This document shows positions 25,753 through 36,150 of a DNA stretch of 64,000 nt, one piece after another; the first letter of the stretch is position 1, and each line of letters begins with the position of its first letter. Below the pieces are notes generated by a model. It did no database searches. It was not told where the DNA came from and was given only the letters and a program-made list of their open reading frames with translations. Location of the stretch: contig CAZMHF010000002.1 of assembly GCA_964566025.1 (NCBI GenBank), positions 1-64,000 of the forward strand, written 5' to 3'. This DNA comes from RGIG8306 sp964566025 (lineage in GTDB: Bacteria > Bacillota > Clostridia > Lachnospirales > Lachnospiraceae). Made by a program: the position numbers and the translations under genes.

Positions 25753-26919
25753 TTAGAATTGATCGGTAGTTTCTTTTGTGTTCTCTTCTACATTTTCTTC
25801 TACATTTTCTTCTACATTCTCTTCTATTTTCTCTTCTACTTCTGGTATTGTCGTATTTTCTTCAAAAGCCACTTTCTCATCTTTTGCTTCTAATTCACCA
25901 TTGAAGTATGGATTATAACGTATATTTAAGAACTCTTCGCGCTCTTTTTTGAATGTTTTTACTAATGCTTGATCAAATCCACAAATTACCCATGGCGCTT
26001 TTTCGTTAAGCTGTGCAAACAATGCCTGTGCATGTTTTTCTGCGAATTTAATAACCGTTTTCTTTCCATCCAATGTGAATAAATGCAATTGTTGTTGTGC
26101 AGGAATTCCATTGTAGTGGAATGTATAACAATACACCCAAACAATATCCTCATTTTTAAGAATATTCACTTTGTAATTCTTCACATACAGTGTATACTTT
26201 CGTCCGATTACCACTCGTTTTCCGATAATATTTGCTTCGCCTAAATCACTATCGATTTGTACCTTGCTTGGCACATCTCCTTTTTCAATTGCCTTTTCTA
26301 ATGGCGCATCCCATTTGATAAACGCTACGCAAAAACCTGTCACTAGACATATTGCAAGACAAATGCCACAGATGATCCATCCAAGCACTATAATCGCTGG
26401 ATCCGTATTGTATTGAAGTTGCACATTCACATAGTAGTCAATTGCTAACTCTGAAAAGCCTTTCATTTCTTTTTCGAGCTCATCAAGTGATTGGTGATAG
26501 AATGTCTTTAAATCTCCTGTAAGAGGCTTTAGTGTTCCCTCAACCACTAATTCCGCATCAAAATAACCACTAAAATCACCCTCTTCTTCAAACATCGCTT
26601 CGTACTTTTTCATTTCTTTTTTAGGAACTACTACCGCATATACCACATCTTTGTCTGTATCATAAGCGATATAGCCCATTTCTGTGACAACGCCCTTCTC
26701 AGTACGTTTTTCTGAGAAATAGGAAATCAACACCGAATCCTTTGTGATAACTTGCGTATTTTTGTACTCACTTGCCTTATCAAAATCAATGTTCTTTGGA
26801 CTTAGAAATAAAGGCTTATACAAACCTAATGCAAAAAATGCAACTACCAAAACGATAAAACTAATTAGTAGCGTTCTTGATGAATTCTTAATGAATTCTC
26901 TTCGTAAATTAAAAATCAT
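25753..26919 (-). CDS. Membrane protein of unknown function with Glu-Asn repeat tail
   Basis: 388 aa. One helix near the N-terminus (about 15-37), an extracellular segment (about 38-180), a second helix (about 182-205) and a cytosolic beta-rich domain (about 210-350) with 'YTLYVKNYKVNILKNEDIVWVYCYTFHYNG', which recalls small PH-like or lipid-binding folds. The tail is built of VEEN repeats. No family was recognised with confidence. It follows the Hsp70 gene by 32 bases on the same strand and may share its transcript. Confidence 0.7.
   Translation of the reverse strand: MIFNLRREFIKNSSRTLLISFIVLVVAFFALGLYKPLFLSPKNIDFDKASEYKNTQVITKDSVLISYFSEKRTEKGVVTEMGYIAYDTDKDVVYAVVVPKKEMKKYEAMFEEEGDFSGYFDAELVVEGTLKPLTGDLKTFYHQSLDELEKEMKGFSELAIDYYVNVQLQYNTDPAIIVLGWIICGICLAICLVTGFCVAFIKWDAPLEKAIEKGDVPSKVQIDSDLGEANIIGKRVVIGRKYTLYVKNYKVNILKNEDIVWVYCYTFHYNGIPAQQQLHLFTLDGKKTVIKFAEKHAQALFAQLNEKAPWVICGFDQALVKTFKKEREEFLNIRYNPYFNGELEAKDEKVAFEENTTIPEVEEKIEENVEENVEENVEENTKETTDQF
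25786..25831. repeat. 12-bp tandem repeat encoding VEEN
   Basis: The 12-base unit TTCTACATTTTC repeats about four times with late changes and encodes the VEEN repeats of the gene at 25753. Such in-frame repeats can change copy number by slippage without a frameshift. Confidence 0.7.
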
Positions 26920-26951
26920 GTCATAACCTCTCTTGTTTGTTTTTATAGCGC

Positions 26952-28643
26952 TTATAGCGGATTATCCATAAACTCCAAAAATTCTTTTAGAATTTTTCGT
27001 GCCTCACTAATTTTCGTGGGATTTTGTGTATCAAGCACCTTTTCAAATGCTCGTATTTTATCTTCAATAACCTCTCGATCAATTCCCAAGCTTTGCTCAT
27101 AAAGGTTTTCTGCCTTTAATAATAAATACTTGTTTTCCTCTTGCTCTCTAGGTGGCACTTTTAAGTAAGCAAGCTCTTTAAGACGCTCTTCAATCTCCTC
27201 GTCGGACATATTGACGTCTTGTCCCTTAATCACCTTTTTAGTACGCTCACCTGTTGAAACAATCAACACTTCAACCTCTAGCAATGAATTGATATCGTAT
27301 GTATACGTGACATCAATCGCTTCCTCACCAGCCTTTGCTTTTGGTACCGTCACTTGCAACTTCCCAAGCAACACATTATTTGCGGTGTAGCGACTCTCCC
27401 CTTGTAACACATCTACCGTAATGCGTGTTTGATTATCACGTACTGTAAAAAGGCGTTCCGTTCTACTTGCAGGAATAATGGTATTGCGCTCAATAATAGG
27501 GAAGAAATGACCTGGTTCATAGTAATTATCATTCTTTTGAACAACTACCTCTGTTCCCAATGTAAATGGGCATACATCCGTCAAAATGATTTCTTTGATT
27601 TGTTTATTTCGCTCTTTCATTGCTCCTTGAATGGCAGCGCCAATCGCAACTGCTTCATCTGGATTAACCGATATGTCTGGCATTTGCAAAAACACCTTCG
27701 CAACAAAACGGCGAATAATCGGCAATTTTGTTGCACCACCAACCAAAACAACCTTATCAATTTCTGAAAGCTTAATTTTTGCATCTGCTAAGCTTCGTTT
27801 AATCGGCTTTTTGATTTCTTCTAGTAGCGATTCGCAAGCATCCTCATACTCTTTCATATTGATGTCAGACTCAAGCATTTTTTCATTATGAATAAACGTG
27901 AATTTTGCGGTTTTATCCGTTGAAAATTGCTTTTTGCATTTCTCCGCTTGCTTATGAAGCTGACTTTTCTCTTTTTGTGACAATGTCTCTTTTTCAAGCG
28001 CATGCTCTTTGCAGAAGAGATCCTCCAATACATCTGTAAAGTTTTCGCCACCTAAAAAATTGTCTCCTGCAACGGCTTTGACTTCAAGTATATTTTTATA
28101 CAACTCGATAATGGATATATCAAATGTACCACCACCAAAGTCAAACACCAAAAATTTCGCATCGTCTTTTGCTTGATACAAGCCATACGCAATTGCGGCA
28201 GCTGTTGGCTCACTAATAATACGCTCAACACGCAAATTGGCTAACTCACCAGCTCTTTTTGTTGCTCGTCTTCGTGCTTCATTGAAATAAGCGGGAACGC
28301 TAATAATGACTTCCTCAACGGTCTCACCTAAATAATGCTCGGCATCTTCTTTCAATGATTTTAGGATAAAAGAAGCAAGCTCTTCAGAGGTGTATTCTTT
28401 CCCTGAAAGCATATACTTTTTCTCGCTTCCCATCGTTCGCTTAAACAGATGAGCTGCTGTATCAGGATATAAAGCTAAACGTTCCTTGGCAACTTCACCA
28501 ACATAGATCATTCCCTCTTCATCCACACTAACTACCGATGGCGTCAATTTCTCCCCCATTCGATTTGGGATAATCTTTGCCCCCTCTTCTGTAAATACAG
28601 AAATTAAACTATTGGTTGTTCCTAAATCAATTCCTAATATCAC
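26952..28643 (-). CDS. hscC: Hsp70-family chaperone, HscC-like
   Basis: 563 aa, shorter than DnaK (about 610-640). ATPase domain: GIDLGTTNSLISVF (3-16), VPAYFNEARRRATKRAG, FDFGGGTFDISII and VLVGGATKLP. The substrate-binding beta domain (about 360-480) has LGTEVV and 'RFTVRDNQTRITVDVLQGES'-like strands; the helical lid is reduced. No GrpE or DnaJ gene is near. The adjacent J-like TPR protein (28655, 11 bases upstream) is the obvious partner, recalling E. coli HscC with DjlB/DjlC. Confidence 0.85.
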   Translation of the reverse strand: MILGIDLGTTNSLISVFTEEGAKIIPNRMGEKLTPSVVSVDEEGMIYVGEVAKERLALYPDTAAHLFKRTMGSEKKYMLSGKEYTSEELASFILKSLKEDAEHYLGETVEEVIISVPAYFNEARRRATKRAGELANLRVERIISEPTAAAIAYGLYQAKDDAKFLVFDFGGGTFDISIIELYKNILEVKAVAGDNFLGGENFTDVLEDLFCKEHALEKETLSQKEKSQLHKQAEKCKKQFSTDKTAKFTFIHNEKMLESDINMKEYEDACESLLEEIKKPIKRSLADAKIKLSEIDKVVLVGGATKLPIIRRFVAKVFLQMPDISVNPDEAVAIGAAIQGAMKERNKQIKEIILTDVCPFTLGTEVVVQKNDNYYEPGHFFPIIERNTIIPASRTERLFTVRDNQTRITVDVLQGESRYTANNVLLGKLQVTVPKAKAGEEAIDVTYTYDINSLLEVEVLIVSTGERTKKVIKGQDVNMSDEEIEERLKELAYLKVPPREQEENKYLLLKAENLYEQSLGIDREVIEDKIRAFEKVLDTQNPTKISEARKILKEFLEFMDNPL

Positions 28644-28654
28644 GTTTTCTATTC

Positions 28655-31600
28655 CTATCTATTTTTTTCAATTTCACGTAATCGATACGTCACGTATGCT
28701 TCATTTGGATCAATTTCTAGTGCCATTTTGAAATATGCAACGGCTTCATCTAGGTTTCCGAGTGCTTCAGCGTATAGGCCTTTTGCAACATGTAATTCAA
28801 GACAACCGCCAAATTGACAAAACGTACATCTTGGTGCATTTTCAATTTCGTCCATGTAGTATTTCGCACATTCTAGGTCTCCTGCATACAAATACAATTT
28901 GAACAAATCATATACCTTAATTGCATACGCATACGTTTTCTCTAAAAATTTTGCAATAGAACCATGCTCTTTTTCCAATGCACTAATTGCCTCTTGTAGC
29001 AAGCTTTTTTGATTATTTATCTCTTTTGGGCTTGCATTTTTCAAGCACTTGGTCTGATGGTATGTAATTTGCATAATGCCTTGAATACCGTCGATTTTCC
29101 TATCGGCATTTTCAGCAAGATTTTTTTCGTTCAAATAATACTTCAGTGCTTTTTTAGAATTTCCGTCCATATATTGATAGAAGTCAGCAAGAAAATCTAT
29201 GACGTTCGTATCTTTTGGCGCTATCTTATATGCTTTTTTATAAAATGCAAGTGCCTGCTTAAAATCACCCATTTCTTCATTAGCTGCGCCTATCGTCGTA
29301 AGGGCTCTCACTTTTGATTGCGGATCGTTTGCTCGTTTTAATTGCTCCTTCGCACATTCAATCGCCATCTCATATTGTTTGCTTCGACGATAATACTCTG
29401 TCAACTTTTTATCCGTATTAATTTGAGGAAAATGCTCCTTCACCTCAAACAATACAGCAATCGCTTCATTAAAACGGTTAGTCGCTGCATACACGCCTGC
29501 TAAATGCATTCTAACAAAGCCAATCTCATAATCCACATCCAGCTCAACTGCCTTTTTAAATGCCTCGATTGCCTCATCGTATTGGCGAAGTGCTACATAG
29601 GCAATACCGAGATTTCCATAGGCAAAACCATTTTCCGAATTATACTCAATCGCTTTTTGACAATCTGTAATGGATTCTTTATATTGCAAACCATCAAAAT
29701 ATATCAACGCTCTCTCAATACGATAATACGATGAATCCATTACGCTTAATTGCTCTGTTCCATAATGGATTGCTAAATCATAATCTTCTCGTTTTCCCAT
29801 TCTATCAAAACGTTTTGAATACATACGCATAATGCGATTATTCGCATTTGGATGATTTTTATTAAGCTCAAGTACCTTTTTAAATTGCTCGATTGCCTTT
29901 TTCTCGCATTGCGACTCTTCTGTATCGGTTTGTTTTGTATTCTTACTAAATTCAACTAGCGAATTTCCGTAGCGATAGAATACTTCTGAATTTTGATATT
30001 CGCTCGCCAATGCCTCTAATTCATCTAATGCGACTTGTAAATCACCCATCTCCTCTAACATATCGACCTTTAGTAAGCGAAGTTCTTTTGAATGTTTTTT
30101 GTTAATAGGATTAATTAACTTCTTAACATCTTTATTGAGTCCTAATCGTAACAATGTCTCACATCGTCCTTTTAATAGGCGAAGTGTATCCTTTTCAATG
30201 GCTTTCGCATTGGATTCATCGGCTTCGTTTTTAAGTCGTTTTTCGATTTCGTCATACTTTGCAAGAAGTGGGCGAATATCGTGTTCATTGTCCGCCAATG
30301 CTCTTTGCAAACGTGTCGCTTGCAACTCAATCCAAACGCTTGTAGCATCATTTTTTGTTGCCATATCAAGAAATTCTTCTACGCCCTTATAATCATCATA
30401 GGCAAAAAACATATCAATCACAGTTGCATAAATTTCACTATCCTGCTTATATATTTCGAGCGCACGATAAAATGCATCAATCAAATTCTGTGCTTGTCGC
30501 AATTCATCATAACACATAACGATTTTACGTGCTGCGGGGTAAAATTGTCTAAGTGCTGATTGTGCCAAAATGTCCTCGCATTTTTCGATACATTTTTCGT
30601 ATTGTTTCATTTCAAACAATAAATTTGCCTGATTTAATTGGTATTCAGCAACCAAAGAAATATCTTTTTCTTGACTATAATCGAAGACACAATATGTATA
30701 TGCTTCCTCTAATAACTCCATGCGTCTCTTTTCGCTTTTTTCTTTTTCTGCCATTTGAAAATAGCATATGGAAACCAAATAGTTGGCTAGCATAAAACGC
30801 ATTTTTTTTCTTTTTGTCTTTTCTGTACCATCTAACTCAAGTTTATCAATTTCCTCAAGCCACAACAGTAAGTATTGGAGAGACTGCTCATGCTCGTCAC
30901 ATTCCAATAACACACGACTACGAAGATTGTAATAATCAAGACGAATATCGTCCGTCACTTCAATACTATCTAAACAAGCAAGCACCTCTTTGTTTTCTTT
31001 TCGTTGGAAATAAATCCATGCAAGCTCCATGACTTCTTCTTTGTTTGTTGGATCATTGGCAACTTTTTCTTTTTGCAAATCAAAAAGTTTCTCGTTAATC
31101 ATATGGAATTTTTCTTCGATTTCATTCATAGCAGAATCCAACTCAATGATATTGAAGCAATATTCTTTTGCCTTTACATAATCCTCAATCGCTATATAAT
31201 AATCCACCATATGATAAAGAGCTCCATAAAATCGTGGATATTTTTCATTGAATGCAAGCAACCACTCTGATGCCGCCAAAATTCCTTCATATTCAATTTC
31301 TATATTGAGTCCTTCATACTCAAAATAGGATACCTTATCATAATAAGGTTCAACTAGCTCACGCAAGCGGTACGCTTCGTCTTTATTGCCCGTTTTATGG
31401 GCATATATCATTTTCTCAACCGTAAAAGCAGGATGTTCAATATGATATTGGTCCATTTTTTCGATTTGTGCGCCCGCTTTTTCTAGTTCATTATCACTAA
31501 GCAATCTAGAAAGCATAATCCATTCATGAATAAACTCATCCAATGGTGCATCATCCGCGCATTTTACCCATTCCAAATTAAAGTTTTGTTTTGTATCTTT

Positions 31601-32092
31601 TGATGAGATAACAAAGTCTATAAAATCACTTGGAAAAATCTCAATCAAGTCTTCTCTTCCCGCTTCAATACTAAAAACATCCTCCATAAGCTGGTAAATA
31701 TTTTGTCCAACTCGAAAGTTGTTGTATATATATTTTAAGAGCTCCTCCCGTGCGACATTGACGGTACTAAAATCCTCGCAAATATCCGCATGAAATAGGC
31801 GCTTCCAATTTTCAAAATCAATTCTTCGGGAAATATTCTGGTATATCGCATCAATCTGGCGAATCCACTCTCCCGTTACTGCATGATCAAATAGCGGATT
31901 TTCTTCCTCCGCTTGCTCATCTATATCACTTAAACGCATTGCTTCTTCATACGCTTCTCGAAGAAGTTTAAATTTTTCTGGCTCATCCTCTGGATTCGTC
32001 ATAGGGAGAATCGCAAAATAAGCCTCTTTAATTAGCCCCTTATCTTTTGTTTCTTCTATTTGTAATATACTAAAAATAGTTTGTTTATCCAT
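28655..32092 (-). CDS. Giant TPR protein with degenerate J-like N-terminal domain
   Basis: 1145 aa. Residues 1-56 follow a J-domain pattern (helix II 'DKGLIKEAYFAILP', helix III 'EKFKLLREAYEEAM'), but the loop reads PMTNPEDEP and the catalytic HPD is absent. The rest is helical TPR-type repeats; clear units include 'AYGNLGIAYVALRQYDEAIEAFKKAVELD' near residue 820 and a last one at the C-terminus (LGNLDEAVAYFKMALEIDPNEAY). Predicted cytosolic scaffold that recruits clients to the Hsp70 encoded next. First gene of its operon. Confidence 0.75.
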   Translation of the reverse strand: MDKQTIFSILQIEETKDKGLIKEAYFAILPMTNPEDEPEKFKLLREAYEEAMRLSDIDEQAEEENPLFDHAVTGEWIRQIDAIYQNISRRIDFENWKRLFHADICEDFSTVNVAREELLKYIYNNFRVGQNIYQLMEDVFSIEAGREDLIEIFPSDFIDFVISSKDTKQNFNLEWVKCADDAPLDEFIHEWIMLSRLLSDNELEKAGAQIEKMDQYHIEHPAFTVEKMIYAHKTGNKDEAYRLRELVEPYYDKVSYFEYEGLNIEIEYEGILAASEWLLAFNEKYPRFYGALYHMVDYYIAIEDYVKAKEYCFNIIELDSAMNEIEEKFHMINEKLFDLQKEKVANDPTNKEEVMELAWIYFQRKENKEVLACLDSIEVTDDIRLDYYNLRSRVLLECDEHEQSLQYLLLWLEEIDKLELDGTEKTKRKKMRFMLANYLVSICYFQMAEKEKSEKRRMELLEEAYTYCVFDYSQEKDISLVAEYQLNQANLLFEMKQYEKCIEKCEDILAQSALRQFYPAARKIVMCYDELRQAQNLIDAFYRALEIYKQDSEIYATVIDMFFAYDDYKGVEEFLDMATKNDATSVWIELQATRLQRALADNEHDIRPLLAKYDEIEKRLKNEADESNAKAIEKDTLRLLKGRCETLLRLGLNKDVKKLINPINKKHSKELRLLKVDMLEEMGDLQVALDELEALASEYQNSEVFYRYGNSLVEFSKNTKQTDTEESQCEKKAIEQFKKVLELNKNHPNANNRIMRMYSKRFDRMGKREDYDLAIHYGTEQLSVMDSSYYRIERALIYFDGLQYKESITDCQKAIEYNSENGFAYGNLGIAYVALRQYDEAIEAFKKAVELDVDYEIGFVRMHLAGVYAATNRFNEAIAVLFEVKEHFPQINTDKKLTEYYRRSKQYEMAIECAKEQLKRANDPQSKVRALTTIGAANEEMGDFKQALAFYKKAYKIAPKDTNVIDFLADFYQYMDGNSKKALKYYLNEKNLAENADRKIDGIQGIMQITYHQTKCLKNASPKEINNQKSLLQEAISALEKEHGSIAKFLEKTYAYAIKVYDLFKLYLYAGDLECAKYYMDEIENAPRCTFCQFGGCLELHVAKGLYAEALGNLDEAVAYFKMALEIDPNEAYVTYRLREIEKNR

Positions 32093-32128
32093 CGTTTCCT
32101 CCCAACTTTTATACCTATTTCATTATAA

Positions 32129-32168
32129 AAAGCAAAGCAACCGTTTGTTCTTCACCCAAACGGCTGCT
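32129..32168 (-). terminator. Terminator of the hydrogenase operon
   Basis: On the - strand, AGCAGCCGTTTG pairs with CAAACGGTTGCT around a 9-base loop, followed by a T-rich tail (TTGCTTTTT). It lies 18 bases beyond the hydA stop. Confidence 0.75.
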
Positions 32169-32185
32169 TGCTGATGTGAAAACTA

Positions 32186-33931
32186 TTATTCGTTAATTTT
32201 ACGTTTCACATAAGTTGTATGAAGCAATTTGTGTGCTTTATGACTTCCTGGCTTCTCTAAGTATGATTTGTATACTTCGATTACATCAGGATTCTCATGT
32301 GATTTACGTATAACATTTACAGCATCTGCATCATATAACACTTTTGCTCGCAATCCGCATACATCTACCGTATTCATAACACTTCCTGGTTGTTGTGGTT
32401 GACCACCACCATTGATACATCCACCAAGACATCCCATGATTTCGATAAAGTGATATGTCTTTTCACCACTCTTAACTCTTTCAAGTAGTTCTTTTGCATT
32501 TGCTGTGCCAGATGCAACAGCAACATTGACATCCAAATCACCAACTTTATAAGTTGCTTCTTTTACGCCTTTTAATCCACGAACTTCTGTGAAATCCAAT
32601 TTCGCTAGCTCTTCGCCAGTAAGTTTTTCAACGGCTGTACGAAGTGCAGCTTCCATAACACCACCAGTTGTACCGAAAATAACGGCAGCGCCTGTTCCTG
32701 AACCAAGTGGATTGTCATAGCTTTCATCTGGTAGGCTGTTAAAACGGATACCTACGCGCTCAATCAAACGTCCTAGTTCTCTTGTTGTCAATACAATATC
32801 AACATCTGGATAACCAGTGCCATCTTCATTTTCTCTGCCCATTTCAAATTTCTTTGCTGTACAAGGCATCACACTAACGCTAACGATATCTTTTGGATCG
32901 ATTTGCATCTTCTCTGCATAATAGGATTTTACAATCGCACCAAACATTTGTTGTGGTGATTTACATGAAGATAAATTGTCGATAAATTCTGGGTAATAAT
33001 ACTCGCAATATTTGATCCAACCTGGTGAACATGAAGTGATAAGAGGTAGTGTCTTGCCATTGGCAACACGATCGATAAACTCATTCGCTTCTTCAACAAT
33101 TGTTAAATCCGCACTAAAGTTTGTATCAAATACTTTATCGAAACCAATTCTTCTAAGAGCGGCAACCATCTTGCCTTCTACATTTGTACCGATTGGTAAA
33201 CCAAACATTTCGCCTAATGCTGCACGAACAGCTGGTGCTGTTTGAACAACAACATGCTTTGTAGGATCAGCAATGGCTTCAAGAACGGCATCACTTGCAT
33301 CCTTTTCGCTTAATGCACCTGTTGGACATACATTGATACATTGTCCACAAGAAATACAACTTGTTTCAGCAAGTCCCTTTCCAAATGGAGAACCAATTTG
33401 TGTTGTAAATCCACGCTCGTTTGCGCCAATCACGCCAACCGCTTGAACCTTCTCACAAACAGCTGTACATCTTCTACATAAGATACATTTTGAATTGTCA
33501 CGAATCATATGTGTTGCTGAACAATCGATCTCTGTTTCCATCACATCGCCATCGTATTTTCCTTCGTCTTCGACTTTCATCTCGCGTGATAGTGTTTGCA
33601 GTTCGCAATTACCACTTCTTACACATGAAAGACATTTACGATTATGTGTTGAAAGAATAAGTTGTAATGTATTCTTTCTTGCTTCTAGTACTTTTGGTGT
33701 ATTTGTGAACACTTCCATACCTTCGTTGATTGGAAATACACAAGTAGCCACAAGACTTCTAGCACCCTTAACTTCTGCTACACAGATACGACATGCGCCA
33801 ATCTCGTTGATTTCTTTTAGAAAACAAAGAGTAGGAATTTCAATGCCGGCAATTCTGGCAGCTTCAAGGATTGTAGATCCCTTTGGAGCAGATACATCAA
33901 CTCCGTTTATTTTAATTGATACGTAATCCAT
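32186..33931 (-). CDS. hydA: NADH-dependent [FeFe]-hydrogenase catalytic subunit HydA
   Basis: 581 aa from the ATG at 33931, six bases after GGAGGAG; an ATG five codons upstream overlaps that site. Domains in order: [2Fe-2S] ferredoxin (CFLKEINEIGACRICVAE), His-Cys3 [4Fe-4S] (HNRKCLSCVRSGNCELQ), two [4Fe-4S] (CILCRRCTAVCE, CISCGQCINVCP), then the H-cluster domain with L1 TSCSPGW, L2 MPCTAKK and L3 GCLGGCINGGG, and the small-subunit tail. L1 has Ser where CpI has its second Cys. It makes or oxidises H2 within HydABC, probably bifurcating between NADH and ferredoxin. Confidence 0.93.
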   Translation of the reverse strand: MDYVSIKINGVDVSAPKGSTILEAARIAGIEIPTLCFLKEINEIGACRICVAEVKGARSLVATCVFPINEGMEVFTNTPKVLEARKNTLQLILSTHNRKCLSCVRSGNCELQTLSREMKVEDEGKYDGDVMETEIDCSATHMIRDNSKCILCRRCTAVCEKVQAVGVIGANERGFTTQIGSPFGKGLAETSCISCGQCINVCPTGALSEKDASDAVLEAIADPTKHVVVQTAPAVRAALGEMFGLPIGTNVEGKMVAALRRIGFDKVFDTNFSADLTIVEEANEFIDRVANGKTLPLITSCSPGWIKYCEYYYPEFIDNLSSCKSPQQMFGAIVKSYYAEKMQIDPKDIVSVSVMPCTAKKFEMGRENEDGTGYPDVDIVLTTRELGRLIERVGIRFNSLPDESYDNPLGSGTGAAVIFGTTGGVMEAALRTAVEKLTGEELAKLDFTEVRGLKGVKEATYKVGDLDVNVAVASGTANAKELLERVKSGEKTYHFIEIMGCLGGCINGGGQPQQPGSVMNTVDVCGLRAKVLYDADAVNVIRKSHENPDVIEVYKSYLEKPGSHKAHKLLHTTYVKRKINE

Positions 33932-33945
33932 GAAAGACTCCTCCA

Positions 33946-35733
33946 TTACTTTTTGTAAATAGCTTTAAATTTGCATTTTTCCATACAAGCGCCGCACTTG
34001 ATACATTTATCTTGATCAATAACATGTGGTTGTTTCACCGTTCCAGAAATGGCATTTACTGGACATACGCGTGAACATAATGTACAACCAACACATGTGC
34101 TCTCATCAATATTAAATGTTAAGAGGTCTTTACATACACCAGCTGGACAACGTTTTTCAACGATGTGAGCTATATATTCGTCTTTGAAATAACGAAGTGT
34201 CGAAAGAACTGGGTTTGGAGCTGTTTGGCCAAGTCCACATAATGAGTTATCTTTAATGTGGTAGCACAATTCTTCAAGCTTATCTAAATCTTCAAGAGTT
34301 CCTTGTCCTTTTGTAATCTTATCAAGAATCTCTAATAAACGTTTTGTACCGATACGGCATGGTGTACATTTACCGCATGATTCTTCAACCGTAAATTCAA
34401 GGAAGAATTTCGCGATATCAACCATACAATCTGTTTCATCCATAACGATCAAACCACCTGAACCCATCATCGAGCCGATTGAAATTAAGTTATCGTAATC
34501 GATTGGTACATCAAAATGTTCCATAGGAATACATCCACCTGATGGTCCACCTGTTTGAGCTGCTTTAAATTGTTTTCCGTTTGGAATTCCGCCACCGATT
34601 TCTTCAATAACTGTACGAAGTGTTGTTCCCATAGGAATTTCAACAAGACCTGTATTATTGATTTTACCGCCAAGAGCGAATACTTTTGTTCCTTTTGATT
34701 TTTCAGTTCCCATAGAAGCGAACCAATCTGATCCATTAAGGATGATTTGAGGAATATTCGCATATGTCTCAACGTTGTTTAAGATCGTAGGTTTTCCAAA
34801 AAGACCTTTTTGTGCTGGGAATGGAGGACGAGGACGTGGCTCACCACGATTTCCTTCGATTGATGTCATAAGCGCTGTCTCTTCACCACAAACGAAAGCT
34901 CCTGCTCCAAGACGAATATCAACATCAAAATCAAATCCTGTTCCGAAAATGTCTTTTCCTAATAATTCTGCTTCACGTGCTTGGTTAATCGCAATTTGTA
35001 GACGATCTACAGCGATTGGATATTCTGCACGAACATATACATAACCTTGATTTGCACCAATTGCATAACCTGCAATCGCCATCGCTTCCAATAAGGCATG
35101 TGGATCACCTTCAAGAATCGAACGATCCATGAATGCACCTGGATCTCCTTCATCGGCATTACAGCATACATATTTTTGATCAGCATCGTTGCCCTTGGCA
35201 AGTTTCCATTTAAGGCCTGTAGGGAAACCACCGCCTCCACGACCACGAAGTCCGCTGTCTAATAGCGTTTGGATAACATCATCTGGTGTCATCTCTGTGA
35301 GAACTTTACCTAATGCAGCGTATCCGCCTGTCGCAATGTACTCTTCGATAACTTCTGGGTTAATAACACCACAATTTCTAAGAGCGATACGATGTTGTTT
35401 TTTGTAGAAATCAGTATCTTTAAGAGCCTTGATTTCATCTTCAACAACTGTTTCTTGGTAAAGAAGACGGGTAACAGGACGTCCTTTTAGCAAATGCTCG
35501 CTAACGATTTCAGGAATATCCTCTATCTTAACCATCGAATAAAAAGTCGCTTCTGGGTATACGATCATAATAGGTCCTAATGCACAAAGTCCATGACAAC
35601 CTGTTTGTACAACCGAAACTTCTTCATTTAGTCCATTTTTGTCTAATTCATCTTGAAGTGCCGTAAGAATCTTTTGGCTTCCCGAGGAAGCACAACCAGT
35701 TCCACCGCATACTAAAATGTGTGAACGATACAT
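33946..35733 (-). CDS. hydB: Hydrogenase flavin subunit HydB (NuoF-like)
   Basis: 595 aa from the ATG at 35733 (GGAGGAAG upstream). An N-terminal thioredoxin-like [2Fe-2S] domain (CGGTGCASSGS, CHGLCALGP) is followed by a NuoF core with the FMN/NADH loop GRGGGGFPTGLKW and CNADEGDPGAFMDR, the [4Fe-4S] motif CGKCTPCRIG, and two C-terminal [4Fe-4S] ferredoxin motifs (CVGCTLCSRVCP, CIKCGACMEKC). It exchanges electrons with NAD(H). Between the small ferredoxin gene and hydA. Confidence 0.93.
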   Translation of the reverse strand: MYRSHILVCGGTGCASSGSQKILTALQDELDKNGLNEEVSVVQTGCHGLCALGPIMIVYPEATFYSMVKIEDIPEIVSEHLLKGRPVTRLLYQETVVEDEIKALKDTDFYKKQHRIALRNCGVINPEVIEEYIATGGYAALGKVLTEMTPDDVIQTLLDSGLRGRGGGGFPTGLKWKLAKGNDADQKYVCCNADEGDPGAFMDRSILEGDPHALLEAMAIAGYAIGANQGYVYVRAEYPIAVDRLQIAINQAREAELLGKDIFGTGFDFDVDIRLGAGAFVCGEETALMTSIEGNRGEPRPRPPFPAQKGLFGKPTILNNVETYANIPQIILNGSDWFASMGTEKSKGTKVFALGGKINNTGLVEIPMGTTLRTVIEEIGGGIPNGKQFKAAQTGGPSGGCIPMEHFDVPIDYDNLISIGSMMGSGGLIVMDETDCMVDIAKFFLEFTVEESCGKCTPCRIGTKRLLEILDKITKGQGTLEDLDKLEELCYHIKDNSLCGLGQTAPNPVLSTLRYFKDEYIAHIVEKRCPAGVCKDLLTFNIDESTCVGCTLCSRVCPVNAISGTVKQPHVIDQDKCIKCGACMEKCKFKAIYKK

Positions 35734-35750
35734 CAAATTCTTCCTCCTGA

Positions 35751-36125
35751 TTATAAGTTTTCTTCGTTTAATGTATATTTTGCTACAACCTGACCACGAA
35801 TTAAATGTTGTTCTACAACTTCTAATGCTTTTTCAGGATTCATTTTTACGTAAGTAACTTTTTCTTGGCCTGGAGCCATAACTTCTACAATCGGTTCATA
35901 TTGGCAAAGTCCAATACAACCTGTTTGAGTAACAGAAATGGTTTCTGTTAAGTTCTTCTCTTGAATTGCGTTTGAAATTGCTGTTAGAACTGGTCTCGCA
36001 CCACTTGCAATACCGCAAGTCGCCATACCAACAACAACTCTAGTTTGTGAATCGCCTTCTGAACGAAGTCCGATTTGTCCAGCCATCTTCTCGCGAATGG
36101 CTTGTAATTCTGCAAGAGTTTTCAT
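35751..36125 (-). CDS. Thioredoxin-like [2Fe-2S] ferredoxin of the hydrogenase operon
   Basis: 124 aa. Cys pattern of the NuoE-like 2Fe-2S fold (ATCGIASGARP, 'QTGCIGLCQYEPI'), with VEQHLIRGQVV at the end, matching the N-terminal domain of HydB. It is an extra small electron carrier often present in clostridial hyd operons. 17 bases before hydB. Confidence 0.88.
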   Translation of the reverse strand: MKTLAELQAIREKMAGQIGLRSEGDSQTRVVVGMATCGIASGARPVLTAISNAIQEKNLTETISVTQTGCIGLCQYEPIVEVMAPGQEKVTYVKMNPEKALEVVEQHLIRGQVVAKYTLNEENL

Positions 36126-36150
36126 GTTAACCTCCTAATTTGTTGTGCGT

